Shown one piece after another: positions 12,456 to 23,230 of a stretch of 64,000 bases of DNA (the stretch's first letter is position 1; every line of letters starts with the position of its first letter). A program made the position numbers and the translations under genes. This DNA is from Holacanthus passer (taxonomy: Eukaryota > Chordata > Actinopteri > Pomacanthidae). The notes beneath the pieces are model-generated. The model saw only the letters and a list, made by a program, of their open reading frames with translations, made no database searches and was not told the DNA's origin. The stretch is taken from positions 16,775,001 through 16,839,000 of the forward strand of contig JAFREQ010000011.1 of the NCBI GenBank assembly GCA_025331565.1, given 5' to 3'.

Positions 12456-13744
12456 ACCAATAGGCTGATCCAACTATCCGAACCCCCAAGTACATCAATC
12501 GTGAAACGCTGGAGCACAGGGACAGTAGTACATCAAATATATCAAAAATATCTCAATTAAAAAGTTCTTAATATAATAGTTTTAAATCACGTGGAAAGAA
12601 AAAAAAATTAAATATTATACATGACAAAGAGCGTTTTAACTATTTGTATAATATTTTTCAATTAACATTCACTAATGTACTTTCATGTTGTTGTCAAGAC
12701 TGAGGACAAAATTTACAAGAAATGTATTTATTTTGGTGCATTTGACAAGAAGGAAGAGTTTAAAATGTATCTGTGTTTCATGGCTGTTTGCATGAGCACA
12801 TCTGTGTGTGTGTGTGAGAGTAACACTGTCTTTGTATTTTCCTCTTTTTCACACCGCCCAGATGTGAAGTGCAGATGTCAGGTGGTTTTCACTAATAGAT
12901 TCAGGCGTGCTGATGTTTGAGTAGCCAGACAAACACGCTCATATGCACAGGCATGCTGATACTGACTTACAAACGACATACAGGCTGAGTGTTGGCACTC
13001 TGGCCCCTGTCCTGTTCCAGCTGGTATCTTATCAGTGTGTGTGGTGGGTGGTAATCAGAAGATATAATACATCAGGCAGCTGGCCGTCCAACCACAATGG
13101 AGGGAGCATCACTGGTGCCGCCGCACTGCAATCACACTCTGAGCAGCCAGTGTGCCCTTGAAATGGAGAATGAAACTGAGGTGGAAAAATTAGAAGTCCA
13201 GTTACCCAATAATGATGAGTTTGGCCGACTCCGTCCACACTCAGTCTGATCTCACTCTGTCTTTGTTACTCCGCTTCTTTTTCATGGATTTCACATGGGG
13301 TCATTGTTGACTGCGATGCTTGTATGACTTCCTGGCCGAACATCTGAAATAACCGAACTCTTGTGTAATCTGTGATCTGCACTGTAGCATGTTCTGTGTG
13401 TATGCACACACTGGAAAGAAAATTGCATGCACACGTTTTACAAAATGTGGAAGACAACATTGGATCATGGCTTCAGTAACATGTGGGAAGACATTGTTGA
13501 CTGTCTTCTTGAAACAGTTTCAGTTTGTGACGGCAACTTTTCGAGAAAGAGGTTGCGCTTCTTCAGTTGCATTCCCAACAGAAAAGCTGATCATGTTGTG
13601 TTCATTGACTGCAGCCAGTAGTGGATGTTTGTGATCCCGAAACACAGGAATTCAAGGAAGTTATACAAAATCAAATGCACAGCTAAAGGTTATATTTTAC
13701 AACAAGAATAAATTGTGCTGAAAGGACTATTCAACTCATCAGAA
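12456..13744. other. Intergenic, no gene recognised
   Basis: Unique-looking sequence. The part at 12960-13160 is GC-richer and complex and could be conserved non-coding sequence. Frames at 13389-13634 overlap without a recognisable product. Confidence 0.45.
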
Positions 13745-14035
13745 AATACGTATATTAATAGTTTTAATAATTGATTAAACGTTTGTCAGTTCTCAAAAAA
13801 AGCAAACTCTCTTTGATTTCAGACTCTCAAATGTGAAGATTTGCTTTTTTCCCCTCTGTTTTACATATTATTGTGAATTGAATTTGGGATTTTGATTTGG
13901 AAAGAGCAACAAATTGAAGACATCACCTTGGACTATGGGGAATTACAATGGGTTCTTTTTGCTATTATCTAAATTTCTTTAGACTAAACAACTAATTGAT
14001 TAATCAATGAAATGCAAAATGCTAATTCAAATATT
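13745..14035. mobile_element. MITE-like repeat, AATCGATTAAT family (copy 2, opposite orientation)
   Basis: It carries TAATTGATTAAACGTTTGTC at the left, CTCAAATGTGAAGATTTGCT in the middle, GAAGACATCACCTTGGACTA, and AACAACTAATTGATTAATCA at the right. Its reverse complement lines up with the copies at 3784 and 36355 (for example the AGCAAATC.TCACA block). Confidence 0.7.
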
Positions 14036-14842
14036 TTAATTGCATCATCTTTAAACACAGTTTTCAGTCTTTAGCTACCCTAAAAATAAACCTGAGTTTT
14101 GTATACAAAGGGCTGCATATCAGAGGAACTCAATTCTTTCCTACCAAATCCTTCAGGTACTAGAGTCTAACATCACCTCTAATAAGAGAACAGGATCAAC
14201 GTGGTGACATTGTGCAGTGTGGGATTGTTTAATCTAAATTCTCTTATTCCATCTGCTACAGTGCTTCTCTCCAGGGGTCCAGGACTACTCTGGTGCTGGC
14301 TGTCACCGCTCTGCTCCCTGCCTGCCTAAATGAACAGCCCTGCTTGTATCTCAGGGTCACCTTCCCGAGCTACAAGCTGCCACTACCACTACCTCATTTC
14401 ACCTCTCTGTCTCCCTTTGTGTTTTCACTACCTGTGTTTTCCCATCATGTCTTCACTGTCACACACTTTATCCCTCATACTCTGCCTCTCACTGTGACTT
14501 TGCTCTCTGACAGGAGTCCTTGTAACCACTGTCTGTGTTATCAGACAATCAAGTTCTGATTGTTAGAAAACATGACCAGTATTACCAATCCTTAGAAGAC
14601 TAGAAGAGCAAAATGAACCAAGGCTACACTGGCCTCTTCTTTTGGAAACTCCTTTGATATAAAGTGGGGAGTAATCTGACAAAACCTTTGTGGCCGGTGT
14701 GAACTCAACAAAAGCAGATATTATTAGATAAATGTTGACTCCATAATGCTCAGCTAAAAGACTGTGGTTGGGATTTGTTTTGACCCCTATGTTAATATGG
14801 TAACGGTCATTCCAATGATTGAGGTGCTTGTAGGTTAAACAA

Positions 14843-14890
14843 AAAGATAAGATATTCCTTTATTAGTCCCACAATGGGGACATTTTCAAA
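14843..14890 (-). mobile_element. LINE/SINE-type 3' tail (copy 1)
   Basis: AAGATAAGATATTCCTTTAT followed by TAGTCCCACAATGGGGA is a teleost retroposon tail that I recognise, read here in reverse. On the minus strand it ends in ATCTTATCTT-type short repeats, as many SINE and LINE tails do. The same tail recurs at 51491-51545. It lies about 65 bp downstream (minus-strand sense) of the tRNA-Lys-like head, consistent with one composite SINE spanning 14843-15020. Confidence 0.65.
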
Positions 14891-14956
14891 GATGATAGCT
14901 TGTTAGATAGACAGATGTACTGTATTTGTGCAAACTGGGAAGTTCTTTAAAGTTGA

Positions 14957-15020
14957 TGCCCAAACAAGGACTTGAACCATGGACCCTCAGATTATAAGTC
15001 TGATGCTCTGCCGACTGAGA
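14957..15020 (-). pseudogene. tRNA-Lys-like pseudogene or SINE head (5' acceptor strand missing)
   Basis: On the minus strand the sequence follows the D-arm, anticodon arm, variable loop and T-arm of tRNA-Lys(TTT): CTCAGTCGGCAGAGCATCAG, then an anticodon loop CTTATAA, then GAGGGTCC and GGTTCAAGTCC, ending TTTGGGCA. The anticodon reads TAT instead of TTT, the T-stem has a mismatch, and the 5' acceptor strand is replaced by a T-rich run (plus-strand A-run at 15020-15036). It cannot fold as a normal tRNA. It is either a degenerate tRNA copy or the head of a SINE whose tail lies at 14843-14885. Confidence 0.7.
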
Positions 15021-15151
15021 AAAAAGAAAAAAAAAGTCAACTTTTCTAAACAATCCGATTTGCGATTGTATCCCCACTTTTTTGTACAATATTTAAAATT
15101 AAATTCATTCATTCAAATCAAATGCATTGAAAGAATTTATTCACACACTTT

Positions 15152-15548
15152 TGCAGTTATTTAAATTTGTGGTACTGTTGCTTTTATTTTCACAACTACA
15201 AAGACGACAAAAGTTCACACAAACACACCGCAAATTTTCACCAATACTCTGCAGTTATTTAAATTTATGGTAGTATTACTTTTAGACAGGTAAATGCATT
15301 TATATTAACAATGCACACACATTCATACACCAATGGAACAGCCATCGGGAGCAATTTGGGCTTCAATATCTTGCCCAAGTACACTTCGACATGTAGACTG
15401 CAGGGGCAGGGATCGAACCACCAACCTTCCCAAGTGGTGGATGGCTGCTCTACCTCCCCGAGCCACAGCCACGTTTTATTTTTACCACTACAATGATGAC
15501 AAAAGTTCACACAAACACGCTAAGAATTAGAAACAAATTTTCACCAAA
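15152..15548 (+). repeat. Imperfect tandem duplication (unit about 98 bp), second copy split by a SINE
   Basis: Unit 1 is 15152-15249 and unit 2 starts at 15250. Both open TGCAGTTATTTAAATTT and continue with GTGGTACTGTTGCTTTTA or ATGGTAGTATTACTTTTA. Unit 2 is broken at 15284 by the SINE and resumes at 15479 with the matching continuation (ATGATGACAAAAGTTCACAC versus ACGACAAAAGTTCACAC in unit 1), ending near TTTTCACCAA. The resumed part also has a small insertion (AAGAATTAG). The order of events is duplication first, then SINE insertion. Confidence 0.8.
15285..15473 (-). mobile_element. tRNA-headed SINE, short copy, with target-site duplication
   Basis: Read on the minus strand, it opens with a box-A-like GTGGCTCGGGGAGGTAGAGC. 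About 35 bases later comes a box-B-like GGTTCGATCCC, the internal RNA polymerase III promoter layout of tRNA-derived SINEs. The body includes motifs frequent in a teleost repeat (the plus strand has TTGCCCAAGTACACTTCGAC). It is bounded by TTTTA at 15280-15284 and again at 15474-15478. Removing the element and one TTTTA restores a sequence that matches the neighbouring duplicate unit, so both ends are well supported. It is probably not active. The family name cannot be fixed from this sequence. Confidence 0.8.
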
Positions 15549-15560
15549 ATTGACCCAGGA

Positions 15561-15702
15561 TCCAATTAAACTCTTAATATTCCCAGTAATTACACTGGGC
15601 GTAGGATTTCAATTGCTTCCAGGGAGCCGTTTGATTGATCAATGGATCAATGCAGCAATTAATCACCTCATTAATTACATCAGGTGCTGATTGTGATCAG
15701 GT
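15561..15702. promoter_or_regulatory. Candidate conserved non-coding element, homeodomain-site rich
   Basis: A dense cluster of TAAT/ATTA cores (CAATTAAACTCTTAATATTC, CAGCAATTAATCACCTCATT, TTAATTACATCAGGTGC) with an E-box-like CAGGTG and GATTGATCAATGGATCAATG. There are no repeats inside and no coding signature. Conservation is inferred from texture only. Confidence 0.4.
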
Positions 15703-16053
15703 TGAAGGTCAAACTGCAACGAGAGACGAGACGATGTACGTCCTGGAGGTTTTGTGTTAAAAAGCCGCTGCTTTGAGTCACGGTTTCCTTAAATTCTAAT
15801 ATATGTTTGTGTTTTGCCGTTTAATGGGTGAAGAGAGAGTAAAACACTCACCACACAAATGTTAAGTGCTTCAGGATTCACAGCCTGTATTGCCATCAAA
15901 CAGAACACAGTACTCTCATGTAATGTAAAACAAAAATCTGCTTTTAGGTACAAACACCTCACCAACATAACATTTCAAGATGTGTTGAACTGTTGGAAAA
16001 ATTCATATGAAAGATTGTATAAATATGTACCTGTGCTGGATATTATTATAATA

Positions 16054-16145
16054 CAGTGTTTCCCATGCATTGATTTATTTGTGACGGCCCATCACAGTAT
16101 CATCATCGACCACCAAATATTGATTTTTACTATTTAAAATGGATA
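16054..16145. mobile_element. Fragment of a CAGTGTTTCCC-ended element
   Basis: CAGTGTTTCCCATGCATTGA, then TTTATTTGTGACGGCCCATC, then CATCATCGACCACCAAATAT follow the first part of a teleost DNA element that I recognise by its CAGTGTTTCCCA end. Only the left end is present. No matching right terminus was found nearby. Confidence 0.6.
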
Positions 16146-16574
16146 ATTTCTTATCTCATTGTAGATTGCAGTGCATTGATTTGCTTGCCTCCCTTTGCCC
16201 CCCCTTTACATATCTGTGGTCCAGCCATTGGTGAATCATCTATGCAACAAAAAAATGGTCATAATTCTTCCTCAAACAGGAAATCCATACGATTCCAGAG
16301 CTCTTTATCTGCCAGTTATGCTTGCGTGGCAGGAAAAAACACTTTTACTGGTGCCATATCTCTGGCAGCGTGAACACTTCATAACTATGTTCATCAGATA
16401 TAGATAGTGAGGGCAAAACTGACAAAATTCCTCTGAGATAACATCCTCTGCCAGGCTGATAGCACACTGTTCACCTTTCTCTCTCTCTCACCCCAACCTC
16501 ACTCTGATGACTTGATAACACCGAGGCTGCATTATAACATTACTCTCCCTCCCGCCCCTCCTTCCCTATTCCCC

Positions 16575-16785
16575 TTTTGTGAAGACCTCATTGTTTATAA
16601 CGCACAGACCCAAACGGCGCTCATTCCCTCCGGGCATGACTCATTGCTTGTGTAAGTTATATGGTTGTTGGCTGCTAATTGCATTAGCCCAGCGGGTTAT
16701 TGAAGTTTTGCTTCACAACTTGTGGTCAGCGCGAAAAAAGATGACCTCAGTCACCAAACCCAATCAGAAGGTTGAGCATCATTGA
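16575..16785. promoter_or_regulatory. Candidate conserved non-coding element
   Basis: Complex, non-repetitive sequence with ATTGTTTATAACGCACAGAC, an AP-1-like TGACTCA (CATGACTCATTGC) and GCTGCTAATTGCATTAGCCC. The frame from 16579 to 16785 stays open for 68 codons but has no domain that I recognise. Confidence 0.35.
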
Positions 16786-18669
16786 GCGCACACAGGCAGG
16801 GCGGTGAGTTGTGCGACGCAGCGTGGTTCCCATTAGTGTCAGCCACACGGGGAAATATGGGGGTTATTTAGCGCCAACACAGGGACGCAGAGCAGGGATC
16901 CTAACATTGAGTTGTCTAAGCGGCTGTCTGCTCTGGATGCTTCCAGGAATGTTGACGATGACTAAAAATCTTTTTGTATTCACTCATTATTATTGGATGT
17001 AAGTTTCCAAAGGGGCCACTTTATTTTTTTTTTTATCTGTTCTCATCACACCAGCATGAGTGATATGACTTTACGACACACGGACAGTTTGCAGCAAAAT
17101 GTTTGCTTTTTTAGTTTTGTTCCCTAAATGAAAATTCATTGACTCTAAAACTACCAGTTTCACCAAAGCAAAATAAAATGAACCGCAGGATGTGATCAGA
17201 ATCGCGCAGGGGCGTTTGTGATTACTTTTAATAATAATGTTGGTGGGCAGCTAATTAAATTGTACGACTGCACATGGAGGGGGCTGATTAAGAGTGGGGA
17301 TTGAGAGGGCATGGAGATGACAGCAGGTCATTATTTAAGCCTCAGGCACTCGAGGTATCTTAAAACGTGTGAATTTGAAACCGCATGGGCACACGCCAAC
17401 ACATACAGGAGTGCACAAATATTTCATATGCAGAAATATACAGTAACTGATCACACGCTCTCGTTACATCCTTCTTCTCCACAGCTCTTTGAATTTGCAG
17501 TAAACATGGGTCAAGCTTCAGGAAAACATCTCACTTCAAATGTACAAGTGGGAGTTAGCGATGCCTAATGTGTTCACAAACACTCTGCTAGAGGCCAGAT
17601 TTCCAGTCAGTTACAGCTACGCAGCTTATTTACCAGAGGTGCTTTCTATTTTTTTTTTTTTATTCACAAGGCACATTTGTTTTCATCCTTTCGGTTCAAA
17701 GTGAGTAACTGTCAGTGGGTTATTGGAGGCAGGAGACCATTCGCAGTAAAGAAGAGAATATATTTAGTAGCTGATATATTAGAAGATGAATTGAGAGCAA
17801 TAAATACAGGAGCAGAGCAAAAGAAACTTTGAGTTAACAGTGTGGAACAAAAGGGGTCAGTTTTTAAACACATACATATTGATAAAGTAGTAGGAGAAGG
17901 ACTGCAAATCACTGCGCACGATGCACCATGTTAAAAGCTTTCTTAGGAAAAGGAGTCAGGTTATTCGATCTCAGGTGCGATCGTGAGAAAGAAGATTAGA
18001 GAGGAAGGGATAGAATCTTTTCTTTCACTGGACTCACTGCAGAAGAGCCTGAAGAGTCTGAGTCAGGCAATTCCAATTTGTTGCGAGCGTGTCGCTCGTC
18101 GGACACAGAGAGTTAATGAGGCGAGGCCCCGAGTTCTAAGTCATCCTGCCACCGCTGCCGATCCCAGACCTGATTACTGTAACGAAAGGAGATTATTAAT
18201 CAAACGCCACTATATATCCACATACACACACACGCGTGCACAGATTGAATCTCAGGCGCACACAAACAAGACAAACACGCACAACGCAACAGAGAAAACA
18301 AGTGACACCCGAGTGATAGAGATAATACATAACACAAAAATAACACAGGGCGCACACTGGAACATCACTGACTTGTTCCAAACATTCTTCTAGACTGGAA
18401 GTTGTAAATGCACCACGCTAAGAAATATTTTTTATAGCGGGCAGGAAAATGTTTGAGAGCTGCACGACCTCCTGCTGGATTTGTTTCCCATGATGCCAAA
18501 GTCCCTGAGCTGCTACTAAGACTTAATGCACTAAAAATAGTATTGTGGGGTTCATGTGACTGAAAAAGCCATGTGAAATAGTGTGTGGACCTCAAAACAT
18601 GCAAAACTAAACTTTTCCGCTGTGGTTTGAACAAAGGAAAATAATAATTGAAAAAAGGTCCATCTATCC
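16786..18669. other. Intergenic, no gene recognised
   Basis: It includes a TAAT-rich block at 17205-17300 (GGCAGCTAATTAAATTGTAC) and a CpG-bearing block at 18080-18215 with a small hairpin GCGAGCG-TGT-CGCTCG. The 136-codon frame at 17983-18393 ends in a Thr/His/Asn-rich reading of CA-rich DNA and has no known domain. Confidence 0.45.
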
Positions 18670-19110
18670 TCTATGAGTTTATTCTTGACATGGTTTCTTG
18701 TTTTATTTTGAAAGAGTATTGCCTCAGCTGTGTTTTGTTACTTTACATCCAGGCTTTGTGTGTTTTCCTGCCTTTAGGACTGTTGATTAGTTTCATCTGT
18801 TATCCTCCTCTCCTGGTGTATTTAGTCTGTGTGTTCACTCCTCTGCCACTTTGTCTTTACACCTTGAGTCAAGCGTTCCAGCCCTTTCTAGTGTTTATTC
18901 CATTTAATCTCCTTGTGTTGAGGAGTCTTTGCTTCCTGGACCTCATCTGCTTGTGGACTTTTGATTCTTGCCAGCTCCCATTTGGATTTGTTTGCCTTAC
19001 TTGGTTTTAAACCTTGCCTGTCTGACCACCTGGAAGTTTTTTGATTTTGTCCATAAATACTTGGTGTCTGCATTTTAGATTTTATTCCCTGTGTTCCTGC
19101 TACCGATCTT
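18670..19110 (+). mobile_element. Retroelement-derived pyrimidine-rich 3' region (copy 1)
   Basis: It shares ordered motifs with 35762-36060: TTTAGTCTGTGTGTT, then CCTGGACCTC, then ACTTTTGATTC, then TTGGTTTTAAACCTTGCCTG (versus CTGGTTTTGACCCTCGCCTG), then TCTGCATTT. This order is familiar from teleost retroelement ends with the CTGCATTTGGGTCC signature. The long open frame at 18648-19010 is a low-complexity reading of this repeat, not a gene. Whether the parent is a LINE or an LTR element is not determined. Confidence 0.55.
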
Positions 19111-19321
19111 GCACTAACTGCAACGGCTCCCTGTTATCTCTCAAATGGCATGTTCAGCATCCTTGTCACTGGGTGTTGAGTTTGTCGGCTCATATTCATA
19201 GGTCATAGGTTCACATGATGGAGGGCAGGTGTATTCTCATGCATAGCAGCACTGGGGTCATCGTCTTTGAGCTGCTGTTGGACCAAGAGAGAAAACCATA
19301 CATCTGTTTTTGTACTTGTCT

Positions 19322-19600
19322 TCAAAGTCAAAGTCAACTTTTTGTCAATTTCGCCATATGTACAGGACATAGATGTGACTGAAATGCAGTTTCTCTAAGA
19401 CCCTGGTGCAAACATGCAAGGCACAGTAGAAAAACAAAGACACTAAGAAAACAAGGAATGGATAGTGCAAGTGGGGTAAATACTGCATAGCTGGTGTGCA
19501 AGTAGAATATTACAGATAGACACAAGTACATAGATATGTACAGACGGATATGGAAATGAAGTTGTATATGAAGAGTGCAGTATATTTACAGATGTAAAAC
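19322..19600. mobile_element. LINE 3'-end fragment (CAAAGTCAAAGTCAAC type)
   Basis: It starts CAAAGTCAAAGTCAACTTTT and continues TGTCAATTTCGCCATATGTA, CAGGACATAGATG and AAGACCCTGGTGCAAACATG. This is the layout of a repeat common in teleosts that I associate with the 3' ends of non-LTR retrotransposons. An A-rich stretch and GTGCAAGT-type motifs follow. The right end is not sharply defined. It has no coding capacity. Confidence 0.6.
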
Positions 19601-21339
19601 CACTTGAGCAAGAACACCTTTGACAAACAGCGTTGACCACTCATTGGCCTGTTGTTACATCCTGTTTTATTTTGGTGTTTCCTTTTGACCCCTCTAGTTT
19701 CATCATCTGATTTGCGGGCCCCCGTGCCGACCAGCGGGCCGAGTCTATACATCAGGCCCGTTTGTTCAGCTCTCTCCCGCTCCACCTTTGTGCAGCTTGA
19801 TACCTGGTTTGTCATTCAGTTCTTCCAATAAAACTAGATGCAGTAAACTTCTCTCCTGGTAATGTGTCCATTAGCTGTAACGCTGTGCTTGAACGAGCCG
19901 GCGATGTTAACTTGAGGTAAGCACCAAAGAACCCACTGCCAGCTAGCGTTCAGTTTCTTTCTGTTTTCTTTCACACGACACCCACACTGCAGAGCGATCG
20001 CAGACACAAATAAACAGCCCATTGCCAGTCATAGTGATGACAGTGGTAAAGATATACTGTGCAGGAGTTTCCTGAAAAACAATGCGTAGACTCATACAGA
20101 AGTAATTCCTCTCAGTCATCACTTATGACTTATGACAATTGTGAGAACTGTGTGGCAGTGTGGTTTGCTGTGTTCAGGATGTTTCTGGGCTGCAACCTTT
20201 GGGTGTGTAGTCTCCAGTCAATAACACTGCGCAGGGTGTGAGGTCGGGACTCGTAGCGCACACACCGACCGAGTTACATCGCTGTGTATTTATGTGCTTC
20301 AGTGTTTCCCCTGCTTTTCTGTCTCTCTCCTGTTGTGTCTGTTTGAACACACACACGAGTGGACATGATTAAGCTGAGTTCACACAATGCAGCACCAGAA
20401 GTGTGAGTGTGTTTATTTGTGCTTCAGAACAAAACTGCCATGAAACATTCAGAAAGTAACAACTTACCTACAGCATCTGAATCGCTGCTTTGTCCTCACC
20501 AGCACCGCTTGCTCTCTTCACTCACTCTCTAACTCACTCGACCACCACTGCTCTCTCTTCTAGCCGGGGAGGCGGGGGCCACTTTTGAATGCCGTGTGTT
20601 TGCAAACACAAACCCACCCAGCATCACTGATGGGTGTGGTCAGGCTGTCAAAAGTGGACTATTGCATCTGCAACCACACCCAACAATGATGTCCTGTTGT
20701 CCCGAGACACCCTGCGGTACAGAAACGGCTACGTCACTGCAGCTGGACGAGAGGTTAAATCACTGGTCAGCAAAACAGAATTTGCAGCTGTTTTTAATGA
20801 AGTTGCTCTTTACATCCTAATTATTTCTCTATAACGTGAAACATTTATGATTTCAAGGGCATCAACCAAATTTAGAGAAAACAAATCACCTTTATTCCGC
20901 TCAATCCTGCCGCTTTACATCAGTGAGAAGAATAGAGAAATCTGTCATGTGCAATAACCAAAACTCTTGCAAACTGGGCAACATTGCATGCTAATGTAAG
21001 ATTTTATTGCTCATATTAAAAAGGAACTTTAACATGCCTTTAAAATGTCTGCTTATAGTTTTTGAGTCCACACAAGCTCACAGGATGTGTTTAAAGGGGT
21101 TCACAACTTTTGCTGGCTACTTCAATAGGAGGAAGGTCAAAGGTAAAATCTGTGAACGTCTCCTCGCACGACAATGATACTGCACAACATAATTCTATTT
21201 TCGGCCGAATGTCTTGTGAAAGGCAGATTCATGGAGCCTTTTTAACCTGCGTAGTTGGGCCTTCTGTGACATAGGAGAGGAACTGGCCTGTGTACAGAGC
21301 AGACCGTTCGTCCATCTGCCGCTTTGCTGCTCCCACGGA

Positions 21340-21470
21340 GAGCAGTTATTTTTCACTGAATTATCTCCCCTTAATGACCAAGGGATTCTAATTAAAGGCA
21401 TGATTAGGGATCGCTCTTAAGCACCTTATTGGAAATTAAGTACAATCCATTCTGCCTGACAGCGAGTTTC
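21340..21470. promoter_or_regulatory. Candidate conserved non-coding element
   Basis: CACTGAATTATCTCCCCTTA, ATTCTAATTAAAGGCATGAT and TAGGGATCGCTCTTAAGCAC combine TAAT cores and a TAATTA site in low-repeat sequence. No coding features. Confidence 0.35.
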
Positions 21471-21808
21471 TAGAGATATACTTGCTGATCACCATGTGAA
21501 CAGCAGGGGGGAAGGTGCTATGTCTTGCTTTTTTTTTTTTGTTTACACTGGCACAACAGGCCAGGCTTGTGGCCAGTTTTTGTCTACAGAAGTATTGTTG
21601 GGATGTGTATCTGCAGATGAGATAAATGAAACCCCTTCCTCCTCCAGAACTATAGAATGGATTATAATACCTTTTTTGTTCTCCATTTTCTTAATTCTCC
21701 CTATCCTCCTTGGCAATAAGGTTAATGCTTCATGTCTCATCTACGTTATTTCACAGGTGAGATCCTCCAGGGTGTACGAGTGAGACAGTGGCACAGTGGG
21801 AGTGGTGC

Positions 21809-21825
21809 TTTTTTTTTTTTTTTTT
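21809..21825. repeat. T homopolymer
   Basis: A run of about 17 T. Confidence 0.9.
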
Positions 21826-22228
21826 CCAATGTGCAAGTTGAAGGTGTTCTACTGTCTTTAAGTCTTAAAGCTAATTTATCCTGACAGAGGATAAATCTGA
21901 AATATCAACTGAAGCTGTAAAGAAATAATTAGAAACCTGCAGCTTGTTGCATGTTTTTAGACTTCCTTCTTAACACATGTATTTTACATAATGAAAAAAG
22001 TTATATACTGAAAAATACTTTGGAAGTGTACTTTGTTTTATAAGTATGCATGCATGTTTTATGTTTTAAATAAGTTCTGGATATCATGCAAGACTATCTT
22101 GGAAGGCTTACTTTAAAAAACACAACCTTGCATTTTTTTTTTTATGAATTTGTCCTCTGGCTACAAGACAAAGTAATAAAGTCACATCCCCATCGTATTG
22201 AGCCTGTTCCATCTACTGTACATACTGT

Positions 22229-22253
22229 ACACACACACACACACACACACACA
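22229..22253. repeat. (CA)n microsatellite
   Basis: About 12 CA units. Confidence 0.95.
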
Positions 22254-22573
22254 GACTTTAATGAACCTCCAACTAAAGTATCATCTAAACACACAGCAAA
22301 AACAATTCAATTACTGCCTATTGATTTGCTCAATGCAGCAATAACAACTGTAGAGTACTGATCCCACCTAATTCAGCTATACATTATTTGAAAATGCTTA
22401 AAAATCATCTTTTCCAAATAAGTGAGTTTTATGTCTATTTGTAACAGAGACATATAAAGTAATTTTATTTTTTTTGACTTTCAAAGAATGATTCTTAAAA
22501 TCAATCCTGATAAACATGAGCGGGCCATCTGAAGAAAGAAGAAGTAGAAGACCAAAGTATGTATGTCTTGACT

Positions 22574-22592
22574 GACCCCTAACCCTAACCCT
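22574..22592. repeat. Short telomere-like (CCCTAA) motif
   Basis: CCCCTAACCCTAACCCTT: two and a half telomere units, too short to indicate a fusion site. Confidence 0.6.
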
Positions 22593-22899
22593 TCCACCAA
22601 ACAAAGGAGTCCATACTCTGAATTTTAAAGATGCATGATCCGCAATTACTGCATCTCTCACTATTCTGACAAAGTTTCTTGAAAAGGTCACTTCTATCCT
22701 GTTAGAAATGAAAATCCTTTAGGAGAAGATTCTCTACCCTTTTGTAACCTTTACACAAGAAATCCCATTGGGTTGACTCATTGTGCAGTGGAGGGGCTCA
22801 TAAATCTATATCCTATGGAATGGATGTCTTTAATCAATGGCTTTGCATGCTTGTCTGGTCTAATCACCTGGTCATACCCATTGATCATGACAGCTGGGT

Positions 22900-23230
22900 C
22901 AGAACTAGAGAAGCAATTACCAATCACAATACATGCTGCTAGTGAGCCGCGTGTGCATATGTGTAATTATGTGCATATTTGAAAGGCTGCATTACCTGCG
23001 CTGCATGTGTTAATTGAGCTGCAGTGGAAGTAAATGGATCGTGGGGCTTTGGCTTTACCACCTGAAGTGCGGAGAGTGTGTACGAGTTTGCAAGCGTGTG
23101 ACAGGAAGGGTCAAATGTTCCCTGAGGGCCGCAGGCACTCCTGACCCTCCTACAACACCAATTTAACCATCGGTTAGTCCGTGTGTGGCACGGGGCGGGC
23201 TGTCGATGGTGGGCTGTCGCCATGTCTGAG
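22900..23230. promoter_or_regulatory. Candidate conserved non-coding element
   Basis: Non-repetitive, with GTGTAATTATGTGCATATTT (an octamer-like ATGTGCATAT and a TAATTA) and TGTGTTAATTGAGCTGCAGT, followed by a GC-richer flank. The minus-strand 94-codon frame has no recognisable domain. Confidence 0.3.

Larger units (their letters stand above)
19601..22228. other. Intergenic, no gene recognised
   Basis: Position 19725-19760 is locally GC-rich (GCGGGCCCCCGTGCC, CCAGCGGGCCG) with an AATAAA at 19827, which could be the end of an old retroposed sequence, but no body is recognisable. Confidence 0.4.

Noticed and set aside
14957..15020. A functional tRNA gene for isoleucine (TAT anticodon)
   Set aside because: The 5' acceptor strand is missing and the T-stem is mismatched. 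The body is lysine-type, so the TAT anticodon is a mutation in a pseudogene or SINE head.
17983..18393. A 136-codon plus-strand open frame
   Set aside because: The second half is a Thr/His/Asn-rich reading of CA-rich sequence, and the first half shows no recognisable domain. It is more likely non-coding, possibly partly conserved.
18648..19010. A 120-codon hydrophobic plus-strand frame resembling a membrane protein
   Set aside because: It lies inside a pyrimidine-rich repeat that recurs at 35762-36060. The Leu/Phe/Cys content is compositional.
20300..20311. A second CAGTGTTTCCC transposon end
   Set aside because: Only the 11-bp word matches; the following sequence (CTGCTTTTCTGTC) does not follow the element seen at 16054.
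22574..22592. Interstitial telomere or chromosome-fusion scar
   Set aside because: Only about two and a half CCCTAA units, well within chance and short-repeat expectation.
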